A stretch of DNA of 64,000 nucleotides from Acidobacteriota bacterium (GTDB lineage Bacteria; Acidobacteriota; Thermoanaerobaculia; Multivoradales; J023), in assembly GCA_029263315.1 (NCBI GenBank), contig JAJCXR010000004.1, positions 248,001-312,000 of the forward strand. The letters are read 5' to 3'. This document shows, in pieces, positions 40,692 through 47,764 of this stretch (its first letter is position 1; every line of letters begins with the position of its first letter). The notes below the pieces were generated by a model. That model saw only the letters and a program-made list of their open reading frames with translations, had not been told where the DNA came from and did no database searches. The position numbers and the translations under genes are program-made.

Positions 40692-41027
40692 GGTCTCTCC
40701 TGCGGAAATTTTTTGAGAACTAGCTGAACCGGTTCTTTTGTCGGGCGGCGGTCAGGGACCGCATCGGGGATCGGAGTCGTTTGAGTCTTCTCCCGAAGTA
40801 TCGGCCCATCCCACGTTTCCGGCTGACTCGATTCGAGTCGTCGGGCGTGGCAGGGCCTCCACTATCTCTAAGCGGTAAGGACCCTTTGGAGGGATCTCAA
40901 AGAAGGTAGACAGTTCGGGGATCGGGTATTTTCTCGGTCTCGGGCGCCGACTTCGCCCCAAGGTGAATGGGCAGCGCCTCTGATGCGTACTCGGGGAATC
41001 TACTTCCTGCACTCCCTGGAGGTGAGC
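40692..41027. other. Intergenic stretch with a possible coding remnant
   Basis: This gap separates two divergent genes. Near 40692 it holds the ribosome-binding site of the minus-strand gene. On the minus strand, an 86-codon frame (40752-41012) has a plausible protein-like middle (STFFEIPPKGPYRLEIVEAL), but no recognisable family and no convincing ribosome-binding site. It may be a gene fragment. I see no RNA gene. Confidence 0.35.
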
Positions 41028-41300
41028 GTGGTTTCCATCTTTAACTTTTTGACAAATTTAGCCTTCGGTACCGTCGCTTTGATCGCTCTTACGGAGCTCG
41101 TTAGATGGCTCAAGGAGATTTGGCGCCGTCGTCAGCTGACTCCAGAGGACCGGGAGTTGGAAGACACCTGGGCCCTGGGGGGGAGCTTCAACATGCGTCG
41201 ACCGGACTCGGAGCTGCGGGGACGCCATGTCAGCAGAGAAACCCTCAACGGTCGCTTGGCCGAGCTCAACAAACCACAAAAAGATCCCTATGATCCCTAG
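41028..41300 (+). CDS. Small membrane-anchored protein
   Basis: GTG 41028 has a strong GGAGG (41018-41022) five bases upstream. ATG 40983 is in frame but less likely. The 90-aa product has one N-terminal membrane segment (IFNFLTNLAFGTVALIALTEL) followed by a basic patch (KEIWRRR) and a charged cytoplasmic tail. I recognise no family. A second small membrane protein gene lies 154 bp downstream on the same strand, and the two may be functionally linked. Confidence 0.6.
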   Translation: MVSIFNFLTNLAFGTVALIALTELVRWLKEIWRRRQLTPEDRELEDTWALGGSFNMRRPDSELRGRHVSRETLNGRLAELNKPQKDPYDP

Positions 41301-41454
41301 CAGGCAATTGGTTGGTTTTGCGCTTGAAGCCTCTCGAGCTGGCGTGCTTTGCTAGTTCCACTAGTCCCAGAAGGCTGGCCTACAAACTCCAGATTGTCCG
41401 GAGAACATCGATCTAGCCGTGTTAAAATTTGGCGCCTTCCCAAAGGAGATTCGT

Positions 41455-41910
41455 ATGGTGGCGTGGTTCGATGCGATCTTGGCGATCTGGCGATCCCTGG
41501 CCAACGAGCAAAAGCTCGCCGTTGTCATGTTCCTATTCTCGATCCCTCTCGGAGTGCTCAGCTTAATGGTTGGCATCTACCATGGCGACATGACGTTGGC
41601 TGCAGCAGGAGTGGTTAATCTTTGTTTTGCCCTGTGGCTGACGATCACTCTCGGCTGGCTTCTTTTTAAACTTCTCAAAGAGTTGATCAAGCTGGTGCTT
41701 CGTCTTCCCCAGATCTTGTGGCGTTGGCTGAAGCGTTTTCGCAGGTCAGCAGAGTCTCCCGAGTTGCCGGTCGCCGAACGACGAATAGTCATAGAGGCCG
41801 CAGAGTTGGATCAGACCGTTCGGCAGCTCAAGATGCTTGCAATCTTTGGGTTGTGGGCTCTGCTTCAGGTCTATCATGTCCGACGGTTGTCTGTTCTTTT
41901 GGGTGGGTGA
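41455..41910 (+). CDS. Small integral membrane protein
   Basis: ATG 41455 follows AAGGAG (41443-41448) with ideal spacing. The 151-aa product has two strong membrane segments (VVMFLFSIPLGVLSLMVGIY and AGVVNLCFALWLTITLGWLL), a basic amphipathic stretch (KELIKLVLRLPQILWRWLKR) and possibly a third hydrophobic helix near the C-terminus. No conserved domain is recognisable. The DNA here looks AT-richer than the giant genes to the left. Confidence 0.7.
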   Translation: MVAWFDAILAIWRSLANEQKLAVVMFLFSIPLGVLSLMVGIYHGDMTLAAAGVVNLCFALWLTITLGWLLFKLLKELIKLVLRLPQILWRWLKRFRRSAESPELPVAERRIVIEAAELDQTVRQLKMLAIFGLWALLQVYHVRRLSVLLGG

Positions 41911-41990
41911 TCAGGCCCAACTTTCCTGCTTCACAGCGTAAGTGCCAGAGATCGCCGTGGGAGATCGTCCCGGAGGGAGCTCCAAGAGCT

Positions 41991-42037
41991 ATCGGCCGTC
42001 GGCTCGCATCCTGATCCAGTGCGAGCCTTCGGCCGAT
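41991..42037. terminator. Long hairpin between convergent genes
   Basis: Two arms of 18 nt (41991-42008 and 42020-42037) pair through ATCGGCCG/CGGCCGAT and GGCTCGCA/TGCGAGCC, interrupted only by an internal TC/TT mismatch, around an 11-nt loop. It lies between the end of the membrane protein gene and the end of the minus-strand lectin-like gene, and it is a good bidirectional terminator candidate. Confidence 0.7.
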
Positions 42038-42043
42038 GTGCGA

Positions 42044-42328
42044 TCAGGACTCTTGGTCGGTCGAGATAAAATTGAATCCGCGGTTGACCAAGTTGCCACT
42101 TGGAGTCTTGATGGTTAGGGCGAACCCTTCCGAAGTCGAATTACTGACGCAGACACTATCTGCCTGGCTTCCGGAGCCAAGCGGCGTTGCGACGACGACC
42201 GGTTCGCTCGGGAAAGCAGTGGTATAGCTGACTGTGTACATCCCAGTGCTGTCGTTGCCAGCGCTGAACAAATTGGTGCCGATGGTATCTTGTCCTGACG
42301 TGCTGACTTGTCCGGCGATCTGTGTCAT
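42044..42328 (-). CDS. Small lectin-like beta-sandwich protein
   Basis: ATG 42328 has GAGGAG just upstream on the minus strand. The longer frame from 42385 has no such site. The 94-aa product (MTQIAGQVSTSG to FNFISTDQES) has no signal peptide. The pattern YTVSYTTAFPSEPVVVATP, then SEGFALTIKTPSG and FNFIST resembles the small H-type-lectin-like or tail-fibre C-terminal fold seen in phage and bacterial proteins. This is a resemblance, not a firm assignment. The ligand is unknown. Confidence 0.65.
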   Translation of the reverse strand: MTQIAGQVSTSGQDTIGTNLFSAGNDSTGMYTVSYTTAFPSEPVVVATPLGSGSQADSVCVSNSTSEGFALTIKTPSGNLVNRGFNFISTDQES

Positions 42329-42661
42329 GGTTTTCTCCTCATCTAAACGGTTGACTGTCTTGGCGATGACTACGCTTTGCGGCAAGCTGATGCTTGTCCT
42401 TTGCTCCGACCGGCCGTTGGCTCGTTTTATCTTTACCCTCCTTTCCAGGTCATTGGGGCCGGCGTTTTGGGGCTGCGAACAGCGCCGCTGCTTGGCTAGT
42501 GGGATGGGATGATGGATTGTCCCACCCTCGACGCAGACATCCGGGGAAAAAAGCCATTGTGATCCGATGGCCCGAAACGCGAAGAAGAACAGGCTGCTAG
42601 CCAGTTAGAGCCCTTTAAAGTAGAGGCTGTGTCGGTTGCGGAGCCGGGCCAAAGAATGGGT
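42329..42661. other. Intergenic stretch with no gene seen
   Basis: The left end (42329-42345) holds the ribosome-binding site of the lectin-like gene. In the remaining ~300 bases I see no credible ORF, RNA gene or strong hairpin. A promoter for the lectin-like gene is expected here but cannot be pinned down by eye. Confidence 0.5.
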
Positions 42662-44266
42662 TTACCGCCGCTCCTCTGCCCTGCGAAAAGGTGAGCACAC
42701 CAGGTCCAAGAGCTTGATGATCAACAACAGCACATTGATGATCAGCGGAGAATGGATGGGCTGCCTGGCCATGAAGGCGGCATCGTAGCTCTCGTCGAGA
42801 TATTGCATTGTCGAGGCCGGGCTGAGCCAAATCTTTAGCCAACTGCGCAACGAACCCGTTCGCTGCAAGGTTGGGTAGAGGTGCATCCGTTTCGCTAGGC
42901 GATCACAGTATGGGAACATTTCCACCGGATACATGTTGTTGGTATCCAAGGTGTGAAAGGTCTTCTCCAGACGAGCTCGGTCTTGGCCATGGGCCCGTTG
43001 GATTGCGCTCGGACGAGGGTAGCGACCGCCCAGAAGGCCGATGACATACTGGGCCTGCATTTCGCTGATGCTGGGGATGTTGCCGATAACCGGACGGGCA
43101 AAACCCACTAGGAAAAGGTTGTCATAATCCGTGTGCACACAACCAAGGTAAAAATCCCTTGGCGTGACGGCGCCGTCTGAGATGGACTGAACATTGGAGC
43201 TGAAGCCGATCATCGGAATCAGCAGATCAGGGTCGAGATGGACGGGTTGGCCATCATCGAAATCGGCGTAGGTTCGGTAGGTGGCGTCCAAGGGCGGTCC
43301 CAAGATCTTCAGTCGGTCTTCGGCGACGGCGTCGAGGAAGTCGTCGCTCTTGTTGTGGAACATGTTGAACAGGGTGGCCTTGGCTCGTTCCGTGAGCTTG
43401 GCGGCCCAGTACTTCCGTTGTTGGCGCACGGAAAGAGCTTCGTGCTCATGGCGCTTCCTGCGGCGGAAGACCCGTTCGAACAGCTCTTGATGCCGGATCC
43501 GCGCTTCCACGAACTTCTGGCCGACGGCGTTGCGAATGCTCTCGTGGATCGACAACATGAGCCGAGTGCGCAGGAAATCCGAAGGCACTCCCTTGATGGG
43601 ATGATAGCGGGGGCTGACCCGAATCCCCGTCTTGAGGGATAGAAAAACCTTATTGTGCAGCGACACCTTGGACAGTCGGTTGGCCATGTCGACGGCGGAT
43701 TCGCCACCGCCCACGACGACGATCGTCTTGTGGGTGACGGGTTTGATGTCATCCAAAGCGATCAGTTGGTCGATGCCACAGTCGATCTTCTTCGGCTGCT
43801 CTGCCAAGCCCGTGCACAGGATGAGGGCGTCGACTTTCTGCTCCTCGGTGTCTTGCGGAACGGCAGACCGCCGGATCGTCAGCCGCCAGTCAGATCCGAC
43901 CCGTTGAATGCGCTGCACCGTATGATGGTGCCGGATGTGGGGCTTCAGCTCACGCAGACGGGCAAACTCTTCGAGATAGGCGCCATACTCGCCGTCCTTG
44001 AAGAAGTCCCCCCGCTGCGCTTCTCCTTCGGCATCGGCGAAGGCATCGAATCTGCGATGACAAGAAAATTGGGTGGTGTATTTGGTCGAGGTGGAGACAA
44101 AACCACGGTAGGGGTTTCCCCAGGCGCCTTGGACGTTGTCGGATTTTTCGTAGCAGGTGATTTGCCAGTCGGGTAGACGGCGCAAGGCATAGTACAGCGA
44201 GATCAGACCGGCGCTCCCTGCCCCAACGATGGCGAGCTTTCTCTTGGCGACGTGGGGCGAAGTCAA
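42662..44266 (-). CDS. FAD/NAD(P)-dependent flavin monooxygenase-like protein
   Basis: This is a 534-aa protein with an N-terminal FAD-binding Rossmann motif (LAIVGAGSAGLISLYY, residues about 10-26) and a second dinucleotide motif (VVVGGGESAVDMANRL, about 185-200), the arrangement of FMO/Baeyer-Villiger-type enzymes. A conserved LILCTGL precedes the second motif. The C-terminus has a hydrophobic stretch (LIINVLLLIIKLLDLV) that may attach it to the membrane. The start is TTG 44266, overlapping the stop of the KAS III-like gene by 4 nt (TTGA), so the two are translationally coupled. It probably oxidises the product of the neighbouring synthase. The substrate is unknown. Confidence 0.85.
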   Translation of the reverse strand: MTSPHVAKRKLAIVGAGSAGLISLYYALRRLPDWQITCYEKSDNVQGAWGNPYRGFVSTSTKYTTQFSCHRRFDAFADAEGEAQRGDFFKDGEYGAYLEEFARLRELKPHIRHHHTVQRIQRVGSDWRLTIRRSAVPQDTEEQKVDALILCTGLAEQPKKIDCGIDQLIALDDIKPVTHKTIVVVGGGESAVDMANRLSKVSLHNKVFLSLKTGIRVSPRYHPIKGVPSDFLRTRLMLSIHESIRNAVGQKFVEARIRHQELFERVFRRRKRHEHEALSVRQQRKYWAAKLTERAKATLFNMFHNKSDDFLDAVAEDRLKILGPPLDATYRTYADFDDGQPVHLDPDLLIPMIGFSSNVQSISDGAVTPRDFYLGCVHTDYDNLFLVGFARPVIGNIPSISEMQAQYVIGLLGGRYPRPSAIQRAHGQDRARLEKTFHTLDTNNMYPVEMFPYCDRLAKRMHLYPTLQRTGSLRSWLKIWLSPASTMQYLDESYDAAFMARQPIHSPLIINVLLLIIKLLDLVCSPFRRAEERR

Positions 44267-45366
44267 CGCACTACCAACAAGCTGATGAGCACGAAGTTGA
44301 AGCGGCCGGATTCCGGAATGAACAATAGGAGGCGTTCGCCGTCCTTCAGATCATGGCTGCGAGCATATTCGTCCAACATGATGAAGATGCTGGCGGAGCC
44401 AGTATTGCCTTTGGTGGCGAGATTGGTCCAATAATCAATCTTGCGATCGTCGTCTTGCGGTGCCGAACGGAAGATGTTGAGCATGATGCGACGGAAGATA
44501 AACGACGAAAGATGGGGCAGTATGACTTTGTAATTGCCGAGTTGGTCATCGTTGACCTCCATGGCCTCGGTGACCACTTTCTTGATACAAGGGCCCAGGT
44601 ATTGCGTCAATATCTGAATATCTTGGCTGAGTAAAGCATTCTTGTTGTCGAGCTGCATGCAGACCGGAGCTTCGTGGGCAAAGGAGCGGGAGTGGGTCCA
44701 AGTGATTTCGAAAGATGGTCCGGTTTTGGCAGGTCGATCTTGCACCAAGAAGGCCCCCGCACCGTCGGACAGCATGAAGCGCAAAAAGATGGACATGAAC
44801 CACTTGGACCGCCGCAAATCGCGGAACATCTGCGGCAGATCATAGACGGGGCGGAGGGCTTTGGATTTGAGAACGGCGGAAGGCTGCTCGGCACCGACGC
44901 AAAGCGCAAAACGGTGTTCGTTCCCTCGCACCGCACGGAATGTATTGACCAAGGCTTGGGCGCCGGAGGTGCAGATGCCGGCGTTCGAGTTGATCTCCAA
45001 GGCATGGGACAACAAGCCGCGTTCTTGCAGCTCGCCGTGCAGCATGCTGGATAGCCCGGGGCCGTTGAAAGGCGTATGGGTGGAGCCCGCCGATAGATAG
45101 CTGATCGGAGCTTCGAGGGCGTCCCCTTCGAGATTCAAACCTGCAAGGCAATTCTCGATGGCCAGGGCCGCCAACTGATAGACATCGTGGGTGGCTTTTT
45201 GGCGGCGGTCCAGCGCATAGTGACGCTGCTGGATGCCGTTGGCCCTGAGCACGCTCTGACGCACCTTGCCTTCGCCGAGCATCGAGCCCATGTAGTCGGA
45301 GATGGAATCGTTGTCGACCGGGGGGCCGGGTAGAAAGGCACCGGTTCGGGTGATGAAGGCGCTCAT
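44263..45366 (-). CDS. 3-oxoacyl-ACP synthase III (FabH/KAS III)-like protein
   Basis: This is a 367-aa thiolase-superfamily condensing enzyme. The expected catalytic triad is visible: Cys in NAGICTSGAQALV (about 131), His in VILPHLSSF (about 284) and Asn in TKGNTGSASIF (about 320). This fits KAS III-like enzymes that start or join acyl chains. The gene lies 6 nt after the membrane protein gene and overlaps the monooxygenase gene, so all three form one operon. No acyl carrier protein, ketoreductase or dehydratase is encoded nearby. It is therefore more likely to make a special lipid or signalling molecule than to run housekeeping fatty acid synthesis. That last point is inference. Confidence 0.88.
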   Translation of the reverse strand: MSAFITRTGAFLPGPPVDNDSISDYMGSMLGEGKVRQSVLRANGIQQRHYALDRRQKATHDVYQLAALAIENCLAGLNLEGDALEAPISYLSAGSTHTPFNGPGLSSMLHGELQERGLLSHALEINSNAGICTSGAQALVNTFRAVRGNEHRFALCVGAEQPSAVLKSKALRPVYDLPQMFRDLRRSKWFMSIFLRFMLSDGAGAFLVQDRPAKTGPSFEITWTHSRSFAHEAPVCMQLDNKNALLSQDIQILTQYLGPCIKKVVTEAMEVNDDQLGNYKVILPHLSSFIFRRIMLNIFRSAPQDDDRKIDYWTNLATKGNTGSASIFIMLDEYARSHDLKDGERLLLFIPESGRFNFVLISLLVVR

Positions 45367-45372
45367 TCGGTG

Positions 45373-46233
45373 CTACCCATCTTGGGGAGCTTCCTTCATC
45401 AGTTTGTGACGGAGAACATGGTAGGCAAACTCGTCGAAGACAATGTGGTAGTAAAGATACTGGCTAGGATCCGAAAAGAAGGCACTGCTGTCGTGGTGGC
45501 TGCGGTTGCTATAAACCTGCATGTAGAAATCCAGATCGATCATCACGTGTTGGTTGTCGGCGAACAAATGCTTGAGACACCACAGCAAGACGGAATCCGA
45601 GTCAAAGGAGTTGAGGGCCTTCATGGTGGTTCGCAGATCGCCGAAGAGGGTGATGATGATGACGATGAAGATGACGACATTGGTGCAACCGAGGAGCTGC
45701 AAGGAATGCTTTTTGTTGATGTCGAGCACTTCCTTGGTGAGCCTTGCGTGATCGGCAGGACGGCTTTGTCGAATGTGCTCCAGGTTGGCGAGGAAGGCAT
45801 CTCTCTGGAAACGTTCGATGAGCTCGTACGACAGCTCGTCGTGACCGATGGTCATATTGTTGGCTGCGATGTCCTCGAGGGAGTCGACGTTGAAGTCGCC
45901 GTCGATACCGTTGAGCTTGCGTGGGGTTTGGCTGGGCTCTTCCTGCAGCACATAGCGGTAGAGCAGCGGCTCGATCTGCACATGGCGCACCAACAGCTCG
46001 GCAGCATCGTGACTGGCCAGGTACTTCATGCCCACCGCCATCAGGGCGTCGATGCATCGGGCCTCGAAACCGTAAGGGACCCGATGAACGACGAACTTCA
46101 GGGGGAAGATCACCAGCTTGAGGAAGAAGTAGAACACCAAGAGCAGAGGCCTCAGGACGATATAGTCGAGCCTCTGCCTCTCCGTGGAGAAAGCTCGATT
46201 GATGTAATCGGTGATGTAGGGGAATGTGTGCAT
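45373..46233 (-). CDS. Membrane protein heading the KAS III operon
   Basis: I chose ATG 46233 (MHTFPYITDYI) because GGAAG lies upstream. The longer frame to 46554 would overlap the divergent gene. The 286-aa product has a hydrophobic pair near residues 25-55 (VLRPLLLVFYFFLKLVIFPL) and another segment in the second half (VVIFIVIIITLFGDL). Many His and Asp residues lie in the soluble parts (SNRSHHDSSAF, DNQHVMIDLDFY), which could bind metal or form a hydrophobic-substrate site. I do not recognise the family. Its position as first gene of the operon suggests a role in handling the lipid-like substrate or product. Confidence 0.75.
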   Translation of the reverse strand: MHTFPYITDYINRAFSTERQRLDYIVLRPLLLVFYFFLKLVIFPLKFVVHRVPYGFEARCIDALMAVGMKYLASHDAAELLVRHVQIEPLLYRYVLQEEPSQTPRKLNGIDGDFNVDSLEDIAANNMTIGHDELSYELIERFQRDAFLANLEHIRQSRPADHARLTKEVLDINKKHSLQLLGCTNVVIFIVIIITLFGDLRTTMKALNSFDSDSVLLWCLKHLFADNQHVMIDLDFYMQVYSNRSHHDSSAFFSDPSQYLYYHIVFDEFAYHVLRHKLMKEAPQDG

Positions 46234-46428
46234 GGTGATGACTTCCCGAGTGCCCGGCGAGGGCGCGGCCGTTTGAAGAAGCCCGAATGGGCCGGCAGAC
46301 ATGCTCCCGGACCGCTGCCTACCCTCTGCGCTTGAGTCTATTCCATCTAGGAAGAGACTGCTGTCACGATAAGATCCGAAGGCGCAGTCGTTGGTTAGAT
46401 CGATCGTCTTGAAGGAGGTCGACACACT

Positions 46429-46896
46429 TTGTCGATTTATGTCGAAACCCGAATCCGAGGCTCCATGGACGATGTGTGGCGTCTGACCCAAACGCCCGAG
46501 CTGCACGAGCGGTGGGACCTGCGGTTTTCCTCGATCACCTATCTTGAGCGGCAAGACGATTCCGCGGCGCAGCGCTTCCGCTATGCGACGCGCCTTGGTT
46601 TTGGCTTGGAGATCGCAGGCTGGGGTGAAACGGTGGGCGAGAGGTCGGTCGAGGGTGTCCGCACCTCGGCGCTACGGTTTGGCTCCACTTACCGGGGTTC
46701 TGAGGATCGACTCGCTCCAGCACCAAGGGAAGTTGAAGGTGTATTTGTTGGGTTCGGTTTCCTATATTATCGAGGGGACATGGTTGGGCCGACTCTCCTG
46801 TGTCCAGCGCAAGGCCGAGAACATCGCCCTCGGCATCGCTATATTTACTCGCCTTGTGAAGGAGATCGAGATGCCACGACTGCGCTCCAACTCTAA
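46429..46896 (+). pseudogene. Truncated SRPBCC (polyketide cyclase-like) gene
   Basis: A strong GAAGGAGG (46411-46418) precedes TTG 46429. The first ~85 codons fit an SRPBCC lipid-binding-fold protein (SIYVETRIRGSMDDVWRLTQ, HERWDLRFSSITYL, FGLEIAGWGETVGE, TSALRFGS). After residue ~86 the similarity stops, the translation becomes Arg/Pro/Cys-rich and non-protein-like, and it runs into the next gene. The second half of the usual ~160-aa domain is missing, probably through a deletion. The position divergent from the KAS III operon suggests that it once acted with it. Confidence 0.6.
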
Positions 46897-47452
46897 AACT
46901 TCCGTGCGACCGGCCCGGGCACGCTGGATCTCGGCTCTGCTTTTTGTGCTATTCGCCGTGCTCAGCTCGGTCTCGGCTCAGGCTGCAAAGGTCGGCGCTC
47001 GCTACGAGCGCGATGCAGATTTCAGCGGCCTTTCGACCTATGCCTGGAGGCTCCATACGGAACGGCCTGCCGAGGCAGCTCTGGCGGTTGGCGGAGAGCT
47101 CGACACGCTGATTCGAGGAATCATCACGGAAGAGCTCGAGCGTCGTGGGTTCCGCCTGGCCGGTGAAGAGACTCCTGATTTCGAGATCTCCTACGACGCC
47201 TTTGTCGAGACGATGGTCGACCACCCCGCCTTGCGCAAGGAAATTGTGCCCGGTGTCGCCTGGGTGATCGAAGGGGATTACCGCTCCTGGGAAGAAGGCT
47301 CGCTCTACATTTGGCTCTATAGGTACGGTGGAAAGCATCCCCTATGGACCTCCTGGGCGACAAAAAACCTGGCGGAGCCGAAGGAAGCACCAGACCCGCA
47401 AAAGTTGCGCCGTACGGTGCGCAAGATGCTGCGTCGGTTGCCAAGCCACTGA
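46871..47452 (+). CDS. Exported DUF4136-like protein
   Basis: ATG 46871 follows AAGGAG (46858-46863). The 193-aa product has a signal peptide (ISALLFVLFAVLSSVSAQA, no lipobox). The mature part fits DUF4136: YERDADFSGLSTYAW at the start, then LERRGFRLAGEETPDFEISY, a GSLYIWLY strand, and a C-terminal helix with LRRTVRKMLRRLP. DUF4136 proteins are small envelope proteins of unknown function. The 26-nt overlap with the end of the broken SRPBCC frame is a result of that gene's decay. Confidence 0.85.
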   Translation: MPRLRSNSKTSVRPARARWISALLFVLFAVLSSVSAQAAKVGARYERDADFSGLSTYAWRLHTERPAEAALAVGGELDTLIRGIITEELERRGFRLAGEETPDFEISYDAFVETMVDHPALRKEIVPGVAWVIEGDYRSWEEGSLYIWLYRYGGKHPLWTSWATKNLAEPKEAPDPQKLRRTVRKMLRRLPSH

Positions 47453-47764
47453 TTCCAGGAGATCCGCCCTCAGCCGACTTGGAGATAGCCGTTTTTCTGG
47501 TGCCTCGGGTATCAGGTAAGGCTATGTCGATTTTTCTCAAAACTCGAGCTCAGGGCTCCAAGGGCGAGCTCGGCTACCGTGGATCGATCGATGTCGAGTG
47601 GGTTGCAGTACCGAAAGACCCCTGGCGTCCGTCCGCTTTCAAGGGCACGAGCGACGGAGAGTATTCAGGTTGACTCAGAATCTCCGTTCCTGACGCCTTC
47701 AGGTTCGACGGATGGCTTCGGCGACGGATCACCGGCGATATTCAGAGGCTAAAAGGAGCGCCGC
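47453..47764 (+). other. Intergenic stretch with a decayed fragment of the next gene's family
   Basis: Near 47475-47508 the DNA carries GCCGACTTGGAGAT and, 8 bases further on, TTCTGGTGCCTC. The same two words with the same spacing occur inside the propeller gene near 48705-48740. In translation, PSADLEIAVFLVP matches GAADLEIVSLLVP there. No ribosome-binding site or intact gene goes with it, so I read it as a leftover of a duplicated copy. AAGGAG at 47753-47758 belongs to the next gene. Confidence 0.5.

Noticed and set aside
46234..46554. N-terminal extension of the membrane protein to 46554
   Set aside because: It overlaps the divergent SRPBCC start and its strong ribosome-binding site, and has no protein-like features. 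ATG 46233 has its own GGAAG.
47524..47673. Short plus-strand ORF beginning MSIFLKTRAQG
   Set aside because: It has no ribosome-binding site and no domain, and lies in decayed DNA. The MSIFLKTRAQG start may be chance.
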